Source: Effrenium voratum
Lineage: Eukaryota > Sar > Dinophyceae > Suessiales > Symbiodiniaceae
Length of the DNA: 64,000 nt
Assembly: GCA_963377175.1 (NCBI GenBank)
Contig: CAUJNA010001868.1
Location: 473,380 to 537,379 of the forward strand
Direction of reading: 5' to 3'
The translations under genes were made by a program, and so were the position numbers. This document shows positions 21,901 through 31,678 of the stretch, in pieces. The stretch's first letter is position 1; every line of letters begins with the position of its first letter. The notes under the pieces were generated by a model, which saw nothing but the letters and a program-made list of their open reading frames with translations, was not told the origin of the DNA and made no database searches.

Positions 21901-24900
21901 ATCTGGTGAGAGAATTCCCGGTGGCTTTCGCGGGCTTTTGTGTTCAGGGTCGCAACTTTCCGCGGCCATGGTCGGCATGCCATGCGTCTCAACGCATCCG
22001 AACTTCCGAGCTCCGTGCGGTGGGTATGCCACGCCATGCCACGCCAGGCCGCAGTCGGGCCTCCAAGTCCGAGGATGACTTGGCGGCGGAGGTGATGGAG
22101 TCCTCTCGCCAGGAGTCAGCCGCGCAGCTGGGCTTGCGACGAGATGGGCCGACGGGGATCTTTGTTGGCTCAGCTGTCTGAGACGGACTATGGGAGAAAG
22201 GTGTTTGTGGTCTTTATGGGTGGGTGGCTGGCTGGCTGGCTGGCTGGGTGGGGAGGGCTGGGTGGGGAGGGCTGGGTGGCTGGGTGGATGGCGAGGAGTT
22301 TCCGGACTTACATCCGTCCTTCCTGCCGCCCATGGCCTTCACCGAGAAGCTGAAGCTGCTGCAAGGAGCCGACACCCCTCAGCTCCCTGTTGCTGGCTCT
22401 CATGAGAATTCTTTGGTGCGTTTTGCTTGGATGTTAGGACTTTAACTTTTTGATTTAACTAATGGGTTTTCAATTAAACCACTAAAAGTTAGGTCACTTT
22501 TAGCAGGGGAGCAGAAAGCAACTGAGAATTTCCGTTCCGGTCTTCGGGACAACCGGTACGGGATCCCCTTCTCCCGGACACTAAAAGCAAGTGACTCCCT
22601 AGCAAGTCTCTGGGTCGACAAGTTGCTTGGCCATGGCTTGCAAGGACCGTGTGAATTCGACTGGGCGAGGACATCCCCGGTGTTCTGCACAAAACACACC
22701 TGGGTATGAGTGAACGGGGACGGAAGGTTTTAATCCATGTTTCCGCTTGGGTTGCATGTTGGGTGAAGCCCCAGCCACCTGGCCAACCTTCCTTGTGCAG
22801 GAGTGGCGACTGCCCATGCTGCGCTCACGGCAGCACAGGCCATCCGGAGAGAGATTTCCGCGTTTTCGCAGCGGGGTGGTAGCTCCAAAAACATGATGTG
22901 CTTGCAATCAGCGAGTCTCTTAAAAGGAGGGGGTTCATGTTTTTGGCTTATGTTAAAGGACAATGAAACTGAAGCCCTTTTTCGATCTATTTATATTTTT
23001 GTTATTATTAAGGGTGGGGGGGGGGCGTCCCCCATTTTGAGACACCCATATCTACGAAGTCACCCGAGGTGCCGTACTTCGCCATCACCGGCACGCTCTT
23101 GGGCGCCGTGAGGCGCTTTGTGCGCCGCAAAAGCGCTTTGAGGGCTGGAGCCTTCCACACAAAGGTGGCTGGTGTTTGGTGGTTGGTGGTTCTATGGCCA
23201 TGGGCCATAACCCATGGCTCCATTTTGAGGTGGATGAACATTAATTTGCCACCTATTTTGATGTTCACCAGGGGTAAAGGGTTTTGACCCACAGCCATAT
23301 GGCCATGAACTTTAATGGTTGGCACCGCCTCAAACGTGATTGGGGGACATGAATTCCCACCTAAAATTTTATGTCCACCAAAGGTCCCTTATTCAAAATC
23401 ATAGCCATATGGTTTGGCTTTCAAATCAAACGTAATAAAAATAATTCTCTGTGCACCAAAGGTCAGAATCATTCAAGGTCGTCCTTTGTTCGTTCGGGGA
23501 GGTGAAGGGAGCACCACCCAAGTTTCCGACAAAAAACCAGGGGGACGCAATTTGTCCATGCCTTCTGGGCGAAAAAGTGATTTTGTGCAAGGCTGTTTTG
23601 TTGGGGGGGGGGGGGCAGGCCCACCGTTCGGGCCAGTCAATTCAAGAGGGGTGGGTGCTTCCCGACTCAAGGAACAGGGACCAGTGCAATTTTTGCAGGG
23701 CAACTTTTTCTGGCATATGAACCACAATAAAAGACGGGGTAGATGAAGGATACTCCCAACAATACATAGCTGCGGATATCCGCCTTCTTAATTCTTGAAG
23801 CATGGTTCTGGGGATCGACCAGCGGTTTTTCCATTATGCCTGAAATGGGAACCCCTCCTTCACCAACAATCCAAGCCACCAATCCAAACCACCAATGCAA
23901 ACAACCGATCCAAACCACTGATCCAAACCACTGATCCAAACCACCAATCCAAACCACCAATGCAAACCGCCAATCCAAGCTAATTTTTTGGCAGGTAGGC
24001 CAACTTTTTCTGGCCTGTGCGCTTCAGTCAAAGGATGCCGCTCAGTGGACCTTGGAATTCCCACCGAAAAGACGTCCCTTGCACCCCGCCGGCGACGCGA
24101 GGCACCACAGCTTCGTGCCCTGGGACGGCGACGCGGACTTCTGCGCGCCAGCCCCGAGTTCCGAGTTCCGAGATCGTCTCATAATTAGCCACGCGAAGCA
24201 AATTCTACACAACATTTGCGAAATACCCACCAGAAACAAGGATTTCCTTCACAAGTCTACAGGACATTGGCAAAATATATTGTTGGTGGTTATATGGTTT
24301 GGCCTCATTTCCAGCTTCTTTTTGGGTTAATGGTTGGTCTGTAGCAGGAAACCACCAGAAACAAGGATTTCCTTCGTATATTTTCTTGTAGCTGGTTTCT
24401 TGGATTGCTTGGGCAGTTCCAGACGGACACTTCTTGGGCCGCAAAAAATGTTCAAGGGCCCGTGAAGCGCCGAGATCCCCCCAATGGGTTCGATGGAGGA
24501 AGCCTCTCGCTGGGTTCCTTCGCATGTCATTGCTCGTTTTTTTTTTGGTTTTGCAAAGTGCCTAGGGGTTAGATGAAGATGCCTGGTCTGAAAGGGTACT
24601 TGCAAGCTCTGAACAAAAAATCCCACCAGCATGTTTTCTTAGACAAAGACCCGCTAGCTGGGTTCCCTTTCAGTGCGTTGGGAGCAACGAAGCAAACCAA
24701 TCTGGCGCAGGCAGCTGGCGAGAAAAGGAGCGTAGCTCGAGCAAGCCGAATGAGGTGGATATCAACGACGAGGTGAGGCTGCTGCATTTGGTTCTCCTAC
24801 AAGGCGGATGCCCAAGGCTGCGTGTAAGAAGGATATGGCCGTGGTTGTCAAAACCAATGTGATGCCATTTTAGGGGGTTTTGGTGCACCACCCGTTGTAG

Positions 24901-27900
24901 AACCTATTTTAGCGGTTGGATTGACTCGGATGTTCACTGGGGGCTATCGTTTTTGTTTTTTTTTCCCCATGGCCATATGTCTGAGGTAAAAGGCCAACCT
25001 CGCAGCAACCAGCTAGAAAGCCCTGGTTGCCCACAAAAACTGGTTGAAAGCCCCGGGACTGGACAACGCATTGATTGCATCGCGCAAGACCTGGAAAAAG
25101 CAGTGCTCCGAGTCCCAAGCTAAAGCTTTAGAGTCGTTCAAGGGATTCAAGGGCTATGACGGCTGCTGTTTTTTTTTTTTTTTGCTTTTCCTCTGAAAGG
25201 CATGGTCCCATGTGCTGAAACAAGGGAATTCGCCGGGCACCAAAGGTCCGGCCCAGCTGTTGGATGAGCTTGCACCTTATATCGGTTGGTATTTCCAATA
25301 TGGGCGTGGCTCAAAATGAAGGAGCTAGGGTCACGCGGTTTTAGTCTTTGTTTTACCAGGGTTCCATTTTGGGTACCCATTTTTGACCCCCAGCCACATG
25401 GCTGAAATTTTTGGTCTCCAAACTGGTGGACATGCATCACAGAAGTTTCTAAATGATGTCTGCCCACCACAGACTCCCCTATGAATGTTCAGAACCATAT
25501 GGGCCACGATCAAACCCGATTTGGGTAGATTTAGGAAAGGGACAATCCCAGCCTGCGGCCGCCTTAACATGGTTCTGGGGATCGACCACTTTCATAACAA
25601 GCGGTTTTGATTACGACTCAAATAGGAGCCCCTTCTTAACCACCCTTCTTAATCACCACCAATCCAAACCACCAATCCAAACCACCAATCCAGACCACGA
25701 ATCCAGACCATACTGAGGATGGACGAATTCCAGTTCGCACCACTTCGATTCCCCAAGCACAGGGGTCATTACTTTGACTGTTTCTGGGGGTTGTCAAAGT
25801 CCGAAAATGGAATCGGCTGTTTAACTCACCACTTGGGTGACTTTGATCATGCTAAAATGGGGTCAGAGAGTTGTTGTGGTGGGGCCTTGTTCCCCCTTGG
25901 GCTGCTTGTGGAGAAGCCGGGTTACACCATCATCCGGTTGGGGTTGGGGTTGCCAGAACCAACGTTATGGTTTCCACCATGGTTTCAGTTCGTGCGGTCT
26001 CGGCTGTTCTTGGTCTCGAGGCGACGGCTCGGCGGGCCTCGCGGGTGCAGCGCTCGGCCGATGGCTTTTTGTTGCGCGAGAGGCACACCGGGCGGTTGAA
26101 CACGGGGGAACTTTGGAATAATTGCTATTACTTGGTTATTTGGGATACGACGTACTTGAAGGTTTCCGGATATGGCTGTGGGTCAAAACCCAGGAAACCC
26201 CTGGTGAACCTCAAAATAGCTGGCAAATGGATGTTCATCCACCCCAAAATGGAGCCATAGGTTATGCCCATGACCATATGGCCGTGCACTGAGGCGAAGG
26301 GACCCGGACCTCCACCAGCTTCAGGCTGCTGCTGAGGCGTGTTTTTGCCCAAGGGAGTGTGTTCAAGATGATTTGAGATGCGGCCAGTTTCCACCTGCCC
26401 CAGTCAAGCTAAGTTTGCCCTTCACGCTTTTGTGTGGGGCCAGCATTCGCCGGGCTTTGGGCTCTGGACACACGTGACTCACTGGATTTCCCCACCCGAA
26501 AACCAGAAAACGTGGGGCTTTGCCTCAAAGGGTTCCTCCCTTTGAAGATGGATGAAAGATTGCCTTCACACACAGTTTCCGGTCGAAACCTGGAAACAAC
26601 TACTATGTTGGCCGCAATGAGGAACACGCCCTTTTCCAATTCAAGCAGTGGGCAAGACTCTCAGCAGCTCAGGAATCAACAGGGTTGGGGAATGAAGCGG
26701 AAGGGGGTCCCCGCAAAGTAAGCCACCAGCGGCCAGTGGGAAGGTTTAAAGGGGTGGTTTTCCACTTCTCGTTCCCTGTCTTCGCAGCAGCTTGGTCCCC
26801 AGTATTGTCCTTTCTCACCCTTTTTTTGAGGAGGGTTCCCCTAAAATAGACGAGACAAAAATGGGTACCCTTCTTCTAACCTCTCTACTGGAGGGCGTTT
26901 TCATGATCTCATGCTTCAGTTTCTTTGGATCCCTTTTGGACACACTGCTCTTTGCGGCCTTCCCCATGAAGGTTTCTTAGTTCTGCGGCGCACCTACCGA
27001 ACCCGTTCCGATGCCCCCCCCTCCGCTTGCGGCGCGCTTCGGGAGGGCCATGACCGTGCTGGCGGCCGCCGGGCCGGGAGCGATAGCGACGGGGACGGCT
27101 GGCTGGGCGGCTCCGTTTCTTGATTTCCCGGAGCAACCATTTGTCTGACATGGACGAGATGGATTTCTATTTTTCTTGCTTTCCTCTGTTGGCTTTTCAG
27201 GAAAGTTCTCACTACTGGACAAAAATGTCACTTTCTTTTCCCAGGGGCCGAAGAAAATGGAGGCACAGCAACCCCCAAGGCTATCAACGCGGAAAACACG
27301 CCCGTCCTGTTTTCCTCCCTGCCCCAAGCCGTACTGCTGACGTTCCCGGAATCGAAGGAGTTGTACTGTGTTTTTCAAACCCCGACAACCTCCGTCTGGG
27401 AAACCCAAGGTGGGTTTCACAATTTGGTGGGTTTCCCAATTTGACAAACCACATCAACCTGCATCGGACGGTCAGGCTGAAGAGCACGCGGGCAAACCTT
27501 TCAAAGCATGGGTTTCCTCCAGATTTCCGTGAACCATCCAAGATTCATCACATCAAAATTGGGCCCCACTTTACTTGGTGGCTCCCAGCCATCCCCTTAG
27601 CCTTTTGGCCTTTTAGTGTTTAGTGGTAGTTTCCCTTTAACCCACTAAAAGTTATTCACTTTTGCCCCACTTTAGAAGACCAGCTGTCTGAGGTTTGAGC
27701 TCTGGGCACATGCGGAACGCCCGCTCACCTTCAAGCTCGCCTCAAGGCCGGCTGAATCTGAATCTGACCAGCGCAAGCTGCTTTCGAAACCCTATGGTCT
27801 GGATTCTGGCTGGGGTCAATCAGACATTTTCCGGGACAACCCTTTGGGCGGAGGTCTTTTATTGAATCAACATGTACATTTGACCCCCCATGTTGGCTCA

Positions 27901-30200
27901 TGGATGTGGATTCGGATTTTGGAAGCTGGCTGTCATTTAGGAGTCATGGGGAGCTGGTCCAACTCAACCGTAGGTTACCTCCTTCGAAGCATGGAAGTGG
28001 AGCGGGGCTTTTGCTCAAGAAAGCTGGCTTCCAACACCCATCCACAGGAGCCGGACCGTTCTTAAGACGGCGCGTCGCCTTCAGTCATTTGGGAGTCTCT
28101 CAAAATGGGGCCTCCCATAAGAAGACGCTTGGCTTTCTTTGGATGTCCCTTCTTTTCGCCGCCAAACTGGGTCCACGTGTTTTCCACTCCCATTTGGGTT
28201 CCAAGTCATTTCTTGCCTTGTGTCCCACCCGGCCAGGTCATCTCCCAGAGTGCCTCTCGGCCCAGAGCGGGACCTCATAGACCCAATGCAGTTGCTAGGT
28301 GGTTGATGAGCCAGTATTCACAGGGGTTCATTCGTTGCAGGTAGTATGGACTTCTTGTCCATACTGTGGATGGACGAAATCCGCTTAGGCACCACTTGGG
28401 CACCACGGGAAACCCTTGTTTGTTGGTATTTGCAGGGGAACCGAATCATTCCAGGATTTCTTAGTTAGGTGGTGCAGGATTTCGTCCATCCACAGTAGGG
28501 AGCCTTGTGGTGTGGTAGGTGGTGGGAGGTGGTGAGGGGTGGTGGGGAGGTATACAGCGTGCACCTCTCAGGCCTGGGAAGATGTATGGCTACCCCTACA
28601 TGGACCTCTGGTGAGCGACTCGGCAATGTGATGCATGCTTAGCGCTTCAAAAAAAGAGAAAAGAACAAAAAACTAACCAGAGCCGTGTTTGAAACGCATA
28701 CCACAAACTGCATCCTGAAGGAACACATACCCCTCCCCACCAAGAAACACGGAAGTCTTCCGACAGAGGTCTGTACACTTTCATGCTTGTTGGTGGCAGG
28801 GACCCTCACACAACCCTTTGATGTAGATTGGAAAGTAGCTAGAACAGAACCTGAAGCGAAGCCAGTACAAACAAGCCATCTCACTGCAACCTGGCCTTTT
28901 TGACCCGTAGCCCCGTTTCGTGGATGGGATTCAACGGGCAGATTTCCATCGGATTCCATTTTCCAATCCCTTTTCAGGGAGCCCTCAAACAAAAAAAAGA
29001 GAACCATGGTGCCCATGTCTCGCCTGGTAAGTAGTTCCCATGCCCGGCCTGGTAACCCTAGCCCATTTCGCGCCTAAGATGCGGCTTCGCCCAAGATGCG
29101 CATGGTAACCAACTCCCTTTTCGGGGCGCCCTCAAACTAGAAGAAGACCCCTGGCGCCCATTTTTCGGCGTGGTAACCTAAGATGCGCCTCTTGGGTGCG
29201 CCGTTGGCGCGGCGCGCCTTGGGCGGCGCATCTCAGGTTCTGCCACGGCTGGGCGGCGGGGGACTTCTCCTTGCAGTCGGCGACCTTCGGAGTGCCTCTC
29301 TCGCGGGAGGTGCGGCTGGGGTTTTCCTGTTGCGTCCGATTCGATTTTATGGGGCGGGCTCCTTGGGATTGTTTTTTTTGGCGTCCGATTCGATCGGGCG
29401 GGTTCCTTTTTTTTTTTTTTGTTTTTTTTTGTTGGGGGGTTGTGCGACTTTTATAGGGCGGTGTTTGCTCTAAGGACTATTGTCATTAGTTTTACCCGGC
29501 ACAATCCCCCGTGTTCTTCTGGCGTTCGCCGAAGGGTCTTCAATGAGTCACAGCGAGGGAGATGTTGCCATGGAATCGGAGCAAAGGTCCAACTCTTGTC
29601 CGCTTTCACCTCGACTTCAAGTCAGGGTGACCCTTCCTTGGTCGTTTGGATTTGTGGTTTGGATTTGGACTTGGACCCCTCGTTCTTGCAGAGGGCGCCT
29701 GAACCAAAAGGGAGATAAAGAGTCCTGCCCGTTTGCGCTCAAATGAACAATCTGGGTTTGGTGGTAGGGCATAGCAAAACGGGACTTACTAAGGAGCGCA
29801 CTCAAATCCGGGGTCAACCTTGGGCTTGGCAGCTCCCAGGGGCAGCCTCCTTTGGGTGTCCCTTCGATCGGTGAGTTCGGTTAGAATTCGATGGGCTCCA
29901 CTCGGTTTAGATGGGTGTCATTAATTATTTGGCCACCCAGTTTGAGCCCCATTTTCCCACCAAACCCATCGACTTTTGCCAGTTTCAGCCCCATTTTACC
30001 CAGGAGACCCATCATTTTTTCCAGTTCGTTTGGTTTTCCAGTTTTCCACTGGGTTTCGCTGGGCTCTACGCCATCCATTTGCCGGTCCCCTCACGCGACG
30101 GCCGGCCGGGCTGGCGGCTTTCGGGCCTCCCCGTTTTCAGGCGGTCTTCCCGCGCCGGAAGCTCTTCTTCGCGGGGCTGGCGCCCGGAGCCCCACGGCGA
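15777..30200 (+). CDS. Gene model: LicD/Fukutin-family protein (nucleotidyl/phosphotransferase fold)
   Basis: At least 13 exons: 15777-15932, 18205-18300, 19126-19288, 20428-20547, 21123-21211, 22055-22112, 22296-22365, 22801-22875, 23042-23112, 24102-24157, 25989-26091, 29237-29309 and 30141-30200. All joins but 22875 to 23042 are in phase. The family signature reads VPYFAITGTLLGAVRHHSF across an intron, then VPWDGDADF, with the metal-binding acidic pair expected of LicD proteins (phosphocholine transfer in bacteria; FKTN/FKRP ribitol-phosphate transfer in animals). Later exons give ADGFLLRERHTG and a VFP segment as in the family C-terminus. The N-terminal region is helical and unassigned. 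No signal peptide is seen because the first exon is not found. The substrate is unknown; the gene may extend past 30200. Confidence 0.75.
18205..18300 (+). CDS. LicD gene, exon (Ala-rich)
   Basis: Acceptor TTTTGGCTGAG. Encodes PCPSFAAAAAAAILGMAPMG then FRAPRHGRVDP. Two donors are possible: GTGGCG after 18300 (fits the next exon's phase) or GTGGAA after 18311. Confidence 0.6.
18720..18830. repeat. CT-rich low-complexity tract
   Basis: Imperfect (CT)n/(TCTC)n sequence inside the intron, giving spurious Ser/Leu frames. Confidence 0.9.
18885..19000 (+). mobile_element. Family 3 element, copy 1
   Basis: AAGGTCCCCCAGTAGTGCCC to GGAGGACCTA. Termini are inverted copies of TAGGTCCYCCAGTAG. Shared inner words: ACTAAAATAGAC and GGTACCC. 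Here the right arm is partly mutated. Confidence 0.75.
19126..19288 (+). CDS. LicD gene, exon
   Basis: Ends at a GTGCGT donor; the 3' half (PIPLEVTPGYGLRLTQQILK, then LGGSFGVA) has strong codon bias. The start is either 19126 (phase fits the previous exon) or 19220. There is a faint resemblance to Lon N-terminal domains, which I do not adopt. Confidence 0.55.
19627..19771. mobile_element. Family 1 MITE, copy 1
   Basis: Begins TACTGTGGATGGTTGCGAAT and ends GGATTTCGTCCATCCACAGC, an imperfect terminal inverted repeat of about 20 bp. Inner GTATTTACAGGGGAATCATT is shared by other copies. TA at the outer ends could be a Tc1/mariner-type target duplication. Confidence 0.85.
19915..20085. repeat. 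Degenerate TTTAGG-type tandem repeat
   Basis: Repeated TTAGGTTTAGG, TTAGGGTAT and TTTAGGGATTAGGG words resembling decayed telomeric units (TTTAGGG). Confidence 0.6.
20428..20547 (+). CDS. LicD gene, exon
   Basis: Acceptor TGTTCAG and GC donor (CAG|GCCGGG). Encodes VYASGSLEATDAWLPFPSDS, PDSRRTANFGLLRLLRSPWQ; phase 0 at both ends. All three frames are open here, but this one has the best codon bias and splice signals. Confidence 0.65.
20596..20785 (+). repeat. Family 5 element, copy 1
   Basis: GGCCGTGGTGGTCAAAACCG to TTTTGACCCATGGCCACGTG: long imperfect inverted ends around a TTTTGGGGGGTTTGCGGTGC core. Related copies at 24834-24980 and 36120-36255. Confidence 0.7.
21123..21211 (+). CDS. LicD gene, exon
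   Basis: Acceptor GAGCTGAG, donor GTATGT. Encodes VAQLLPLLAAHLREGAGDLL then GAAKGKHC. The donor coincides with the left end of a Family 1 element, so the element contributes the 5' splice site. Confidence 0.65.
21213..21340. mobile_element. Family 1 MITE, copy 2 (abuts exon)
   Basis: TATGTGTGGATGGTTGCG ... CGTCCATCCACAGTA. Its left end overlaps the GTATGT donor of the preceding exon. Confidence 0.8.
21398..21538 (+). mobile_element. Family 4 element, copy 2
   Basis: TCTAGGGGTTGATCC at the left and AATGGGGAAGGTGTATCTAGA at the right are inverted; inner TTTCTAGAAAGATTCGGATT as in other copies. Confidence 0.75.
22055..22112 (+). CDS. LicD gene, exon
   Basis: Encodes RASKSEDDLAAEVMESSRQ. Enters with 1 nt (fits 21211) and ends in phase 0, followed by GAGTCA, an apparent GA donor. 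AGGAGT is present at both ends of the following intron. Confidence 0.6.
22217..22292. repeat. (GGCT)n and GGTGGGGAGGGCT repeats
   Basis: Short tandem repeats filling most of the 183-bp inferred intron 22113-22295. Confidence 0.9.
22296..22365 (+). CDS. LicD gene, exon
   Basis: Encodes EFPDLHPSFLPPMAFTEKLK then LLQ with strong bias; ends 1 nt into a Gly codon, completed by 2 nt at 22801. The following intron has GA-AG ends and AGGAG at both borders. Confidence 0.7.
22801..22875 (+). CDS. LicD gene, exon
   Basis: Acceptor CTTGTGCAG. Encodes VATAHAALTAAQAIRREISA then FSQR. A GTGGTA donor is likely, but the phase to the next exon is unresolved, so a small exon may be missing. Confidence 0.6.
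23042..23112 (+). CDS. LicD gene, exon with GTLLG signature
   Basis: Encodes SPEVPYFAITGTLLGAVR, the first half of the LicD motif. The start may be 23042, 23060 or 23069, all in phase. GC donor (AG|GCGCTT), and the split Arg codon joins 24102. Confidence 0.8.
23187..23320 (+). repeat. Family 5 variant with palindromic TGGCCATATGG ends
   Basis: CTATGGCCATGGGCCATAAC to CCACAGCCATATGGCCATGA around GGATGAACATTAATTTGCC. The same body is inverted at 26168-26290 and 50566-50690. Confidence 0.7.
23738..23830 (+). repeat. Family 6 repeat fragment (AGCTGCGG type)
   Basis: Degraded copy of the ACAATCCCAACCATAAATAG/CTGCGGCCGCCTTCT repeat seen better at 47.2 and 48.0 kb, followed by GGTTCTGGGGATCGACCA. 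Confidence 0.55.
23862..23983. repeat. Tandem AACCACCAATCC minisatellite
   Basis: 12-14 bp units in about nine imperfect copies, with a second small array at 25652-25712. Confidence 0.9.
24102..24157 (+). CDS. LicD gene, exon with PWDGDAD motif
   Basis: Acceptor GACGCGAG. Encodes HHSFVPWDGDADFCAPAP, the second half of the signature with its three acidic residues. Donor GTTCCG; leaves 1 nt, matching 25989. Confidence 0.8.
24834..24980 (+). repeat. Family 5 element, copy 2
   Basis: ATGGCCGTGGTTGTCAAAAC to TCCCCATGGCCATATG; GGATGTTCACTGGGGGC inside as in copies 1 and 3. Confidence 0.7.
25540..25870 (+). repeat. Composite Family 6 repeat
   Basis: Contains GGACAATCCCAGCCTGCGGC...GTTTTGATTACGACTC, the CACCAATCCAAAC minisatellite, a truncated Family 1 end (25713-25740), and CCGAAAATGGAATCGGCTGT...GACTTTGATCATGCTAAAAT, all recurring near 47.8-48.1 kb. 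Confidence 0.65.
25989..26091 (+). CDS. LicD gene, exon (middle of domain)
   Basis: Acceptor GGTTTCAG. Encodes RAVSAVLGLEATARRASRVQ then RSADGFLLRERHTG, matching the usual spacing and the adGF-type segment of the family. GC donor (GG|GCGGTT); the 2 nt left over join the 1 nt of 29237. Confidence 0.65.
26168..26290 (-). repeat. Family 5 variant, inverted relative to 23187
   Basis: Begins GGATATGGCTGTGGGTCAAA and ends CATGACCATATGGCCGTG. Confidence 0.7.
26793..26897 (+). mobile_element. Family 3 element, copy 2
   Basis: GGTCCCCAGTATTGTCCTTT ... CTCTCTACTGGAGGGCG with ACTAAAATAGAC-like CTAAAATAGACGAGAC inside; ends somewhat decayed. Confidence 0.7.
26981..27120 (+). CDS. Possible exon, frame uncertain
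   Basis: Very G/C-rich block after TTTCTTAG. One frame gives MPPPPLAARFGRAMTVLAAA then GPGAIATGTAGWAAP; another gives an SDSDGDGW segment. The LicD exons on either side already join in phase without it, so it is an alternative exon, part of another transcript, or spurious. Confidence 0.35.
27574..27665 (+). mobile_element. Family 2 element, copy 3 (3'-truncated)
   Basis: CTTGGTGGCTCCCAGCCATC through ACTAAAAGTTATTCACTTTT, then unrelated sequence: the right terminal repeat is missing. Confidence 0.75.
28270..28361 (-). repeat. Flank segment shared (inverted) with 60.8 kb
   Basis: The reverse complement reads GACAAGAAGTCC...GAATACTGGCTCATCAACC and matches 60795-60890, directly adjacent to a Family 1 MITE in both places. 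Confidence 0.8.
28362..28497. mobile_element. Family 1 MITE, copy 3
   Basis: TACTGTGGATGGACGAAATC ... GGATTTCGTCCATCCACAGTA: one of the cleanest copies, about 21-bp inverted ends. Its right flank (GGGAGCCTTGTGGTGTGG...) recurs inverted at 31345-31532 beside copy 4. Confidence 0.9.
29237..29309 (+). CDS. LicD gene, exon
   Basis: Acceptor GCATCTCAG, donor GAG|GTGCGG. Encodes FCHGWAAGDFSLQSATFGVP then LSRE, comparable to the W..D..P....F.G..vP part of LicD proteins (inference). Confidence 0.65.
29410..29440. repeat. Poly-T tract
   Basis: Two long T runs separated by G; would support branch/polypyrimidine function or slippage. Confidence 0.9.
30141..30200 (+). CDS. LicD gene, exon
   Basis: Acceptor CCGTTTTCAG, GC donor (CGA|GCGTTT). 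Encodes AVFPRRKLFFAGLAPGAPRR in phase with 29309. Last exon confidently placed in this gene. Confidence 0.6.
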
Positions 30201-31368
30201 GCGTTTTTTCTGTCCAATCTGCCCCCCAAAGAGCCAAAAGGGGATGGCGGAACGCGCCAGGCGCGAGCCCGGCGGCCTTTTTTTCTTCTTCTTCTTTTCC
30301 CGGCGGAGTCCCTTTTTTGTGTGAACAAAGTATCTTCCTTGGGATGCCCGGGCGAACATGTTTTGCTTTTTTCGGCACCTCACTTGTCCCCCCTTTTCTT
30401 TGGCACGTAACTGTTTTTGACCCTGCAGCGCAAGACGAGTTACGCTAACATGTCGAGACGCGTTTTGAGCAACGGGTGGGTTCTCACCTGGGGATCCAAG
30501 GCCATCAGGTGATGTTCACTCACTTTGGGCGATGGACTTGCTTTCTTGGGTGCCAGGTTCATCAGGAGACTACTTGCAAGAGAGGGAGAGAGAGAGAGAG
30601 AGACACAACAAATCCTGGAAGTGTAGGAAGCAGCACAAGAACTGGGTGGAGAGATGGGTTTGGGGGGTCCTTCAGAGGAGCTTTGGGGCCATCGTTGTGT
30701 TTTTTCAACCTGGCGACCAAGCTTCGGGCCGTTTTGTCCTAGGTTTTGCTCGTTGGTTTGTGGGATGAGCAGCTTAACACATGTAAGTGGGGAGGTTTTC
30801 CCTCAGCCTCAACGACCATGCTGGTGGCTCCAGAACTGGTGGCCGTTGAAGGGAAAGGGACTCAGTAAAACAACTTAGGTCCAGCTGAACCGAGCCCTTG
30901 CGGCCCTTGATGAATCGGGGAGGGTAATATAGGTAATTATGGGTCAAAATTAAACGACCAGGGGACCTCAGGTTTAGTTGTTGTTTGAAGTTACCAGGCT
31001 TTCATGCTGGGTATTTTTGACCCACACCCATATGGTGCGTAAATGGCTCGTCTCAAAAGTGGTGAAGCTGCGATTGGTTCGAAGTTGCGCAGATTGTGGA
31101 GCTTCGGTGATCCGCGGGAGTCCATCCTGCAGTACTACCAAGGCAAGCTTGCTCTTGAGGAGCTGGGGTCATGTCCCTGCTCATGTGAGGTGACTTGGGG
31201 ATTTTCAGGAGAAACGCGTCGGTGTTTTGCGCATCGGTTCCCCTATCTCGGAACCGTGCCACCCCCAAATCACCCTCAAGGAGGGCTTGGCAAAGACCTG
31301 GCTGAGTGAGACTCGCTTCGGCTTCCCCGGATCCTATTGGCCTGACATGAGAGGTGCACGCTGTCTAC

Positions 31369-31514
31369 CTCCCCACCACCCCACCACCCCACCACCCCAC
31401 CACCCCACCACCCCACCACCCCACCACCCCACCACCCCACCACCCCACCACCCCCCACCACCCCCCACCACCCCCCACCACCCCCCACCACCCCCCACCA
31501 CCCCCCACCACCCA
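31369..31514. repeat. CCACCACCCC tandem repeat
   Basis: First a (CCACCACC)-type block, then regular CACCACCCCC units. Flanking sequence (GAGAGGTGCACGCTGT / CACCACAAGGCTCCCTACTG) matches 28497-28590 in inverted orientation, where only a short array exists. Confidence 0.95.
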
Positions 31515-31532
31515 CCACACCACAAGGCTCCC

Positions 31533-31678
31533 TACTGTGGATGGTTGCGAAGTCCTCTTAGGCGCCACCGTTCAGAAGCCCTGGAATGATTTTCGATTCC
31601 CCAACGTAAATACCAACAAACGTTGTGGTTTCAACCATGGTTTCCAAGTGGTGCGAACGGATTTCGTCCATCCACGGT
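31533..31678. mobile_element. Family 1 MITE, copy 4
   Basis: TACTGTGGATGGTTGCGAAG ... GGATTTCGTCCATCCACGG; inner CGTAAATACCAACAAACGTT shows it is inverted relative to copies 1-3. Confidence 0.88.

Noticed and set aside
30066..30383. Minus-strand Lys/Arg-rich frames
   Set aside because: Arise from T-runs and the complement of the + exon at 30141; no bias or domain.
31276..31568. Gly/Trp/Val-rich minus frames
   Set aside because: Translation of the CCACC repeat.
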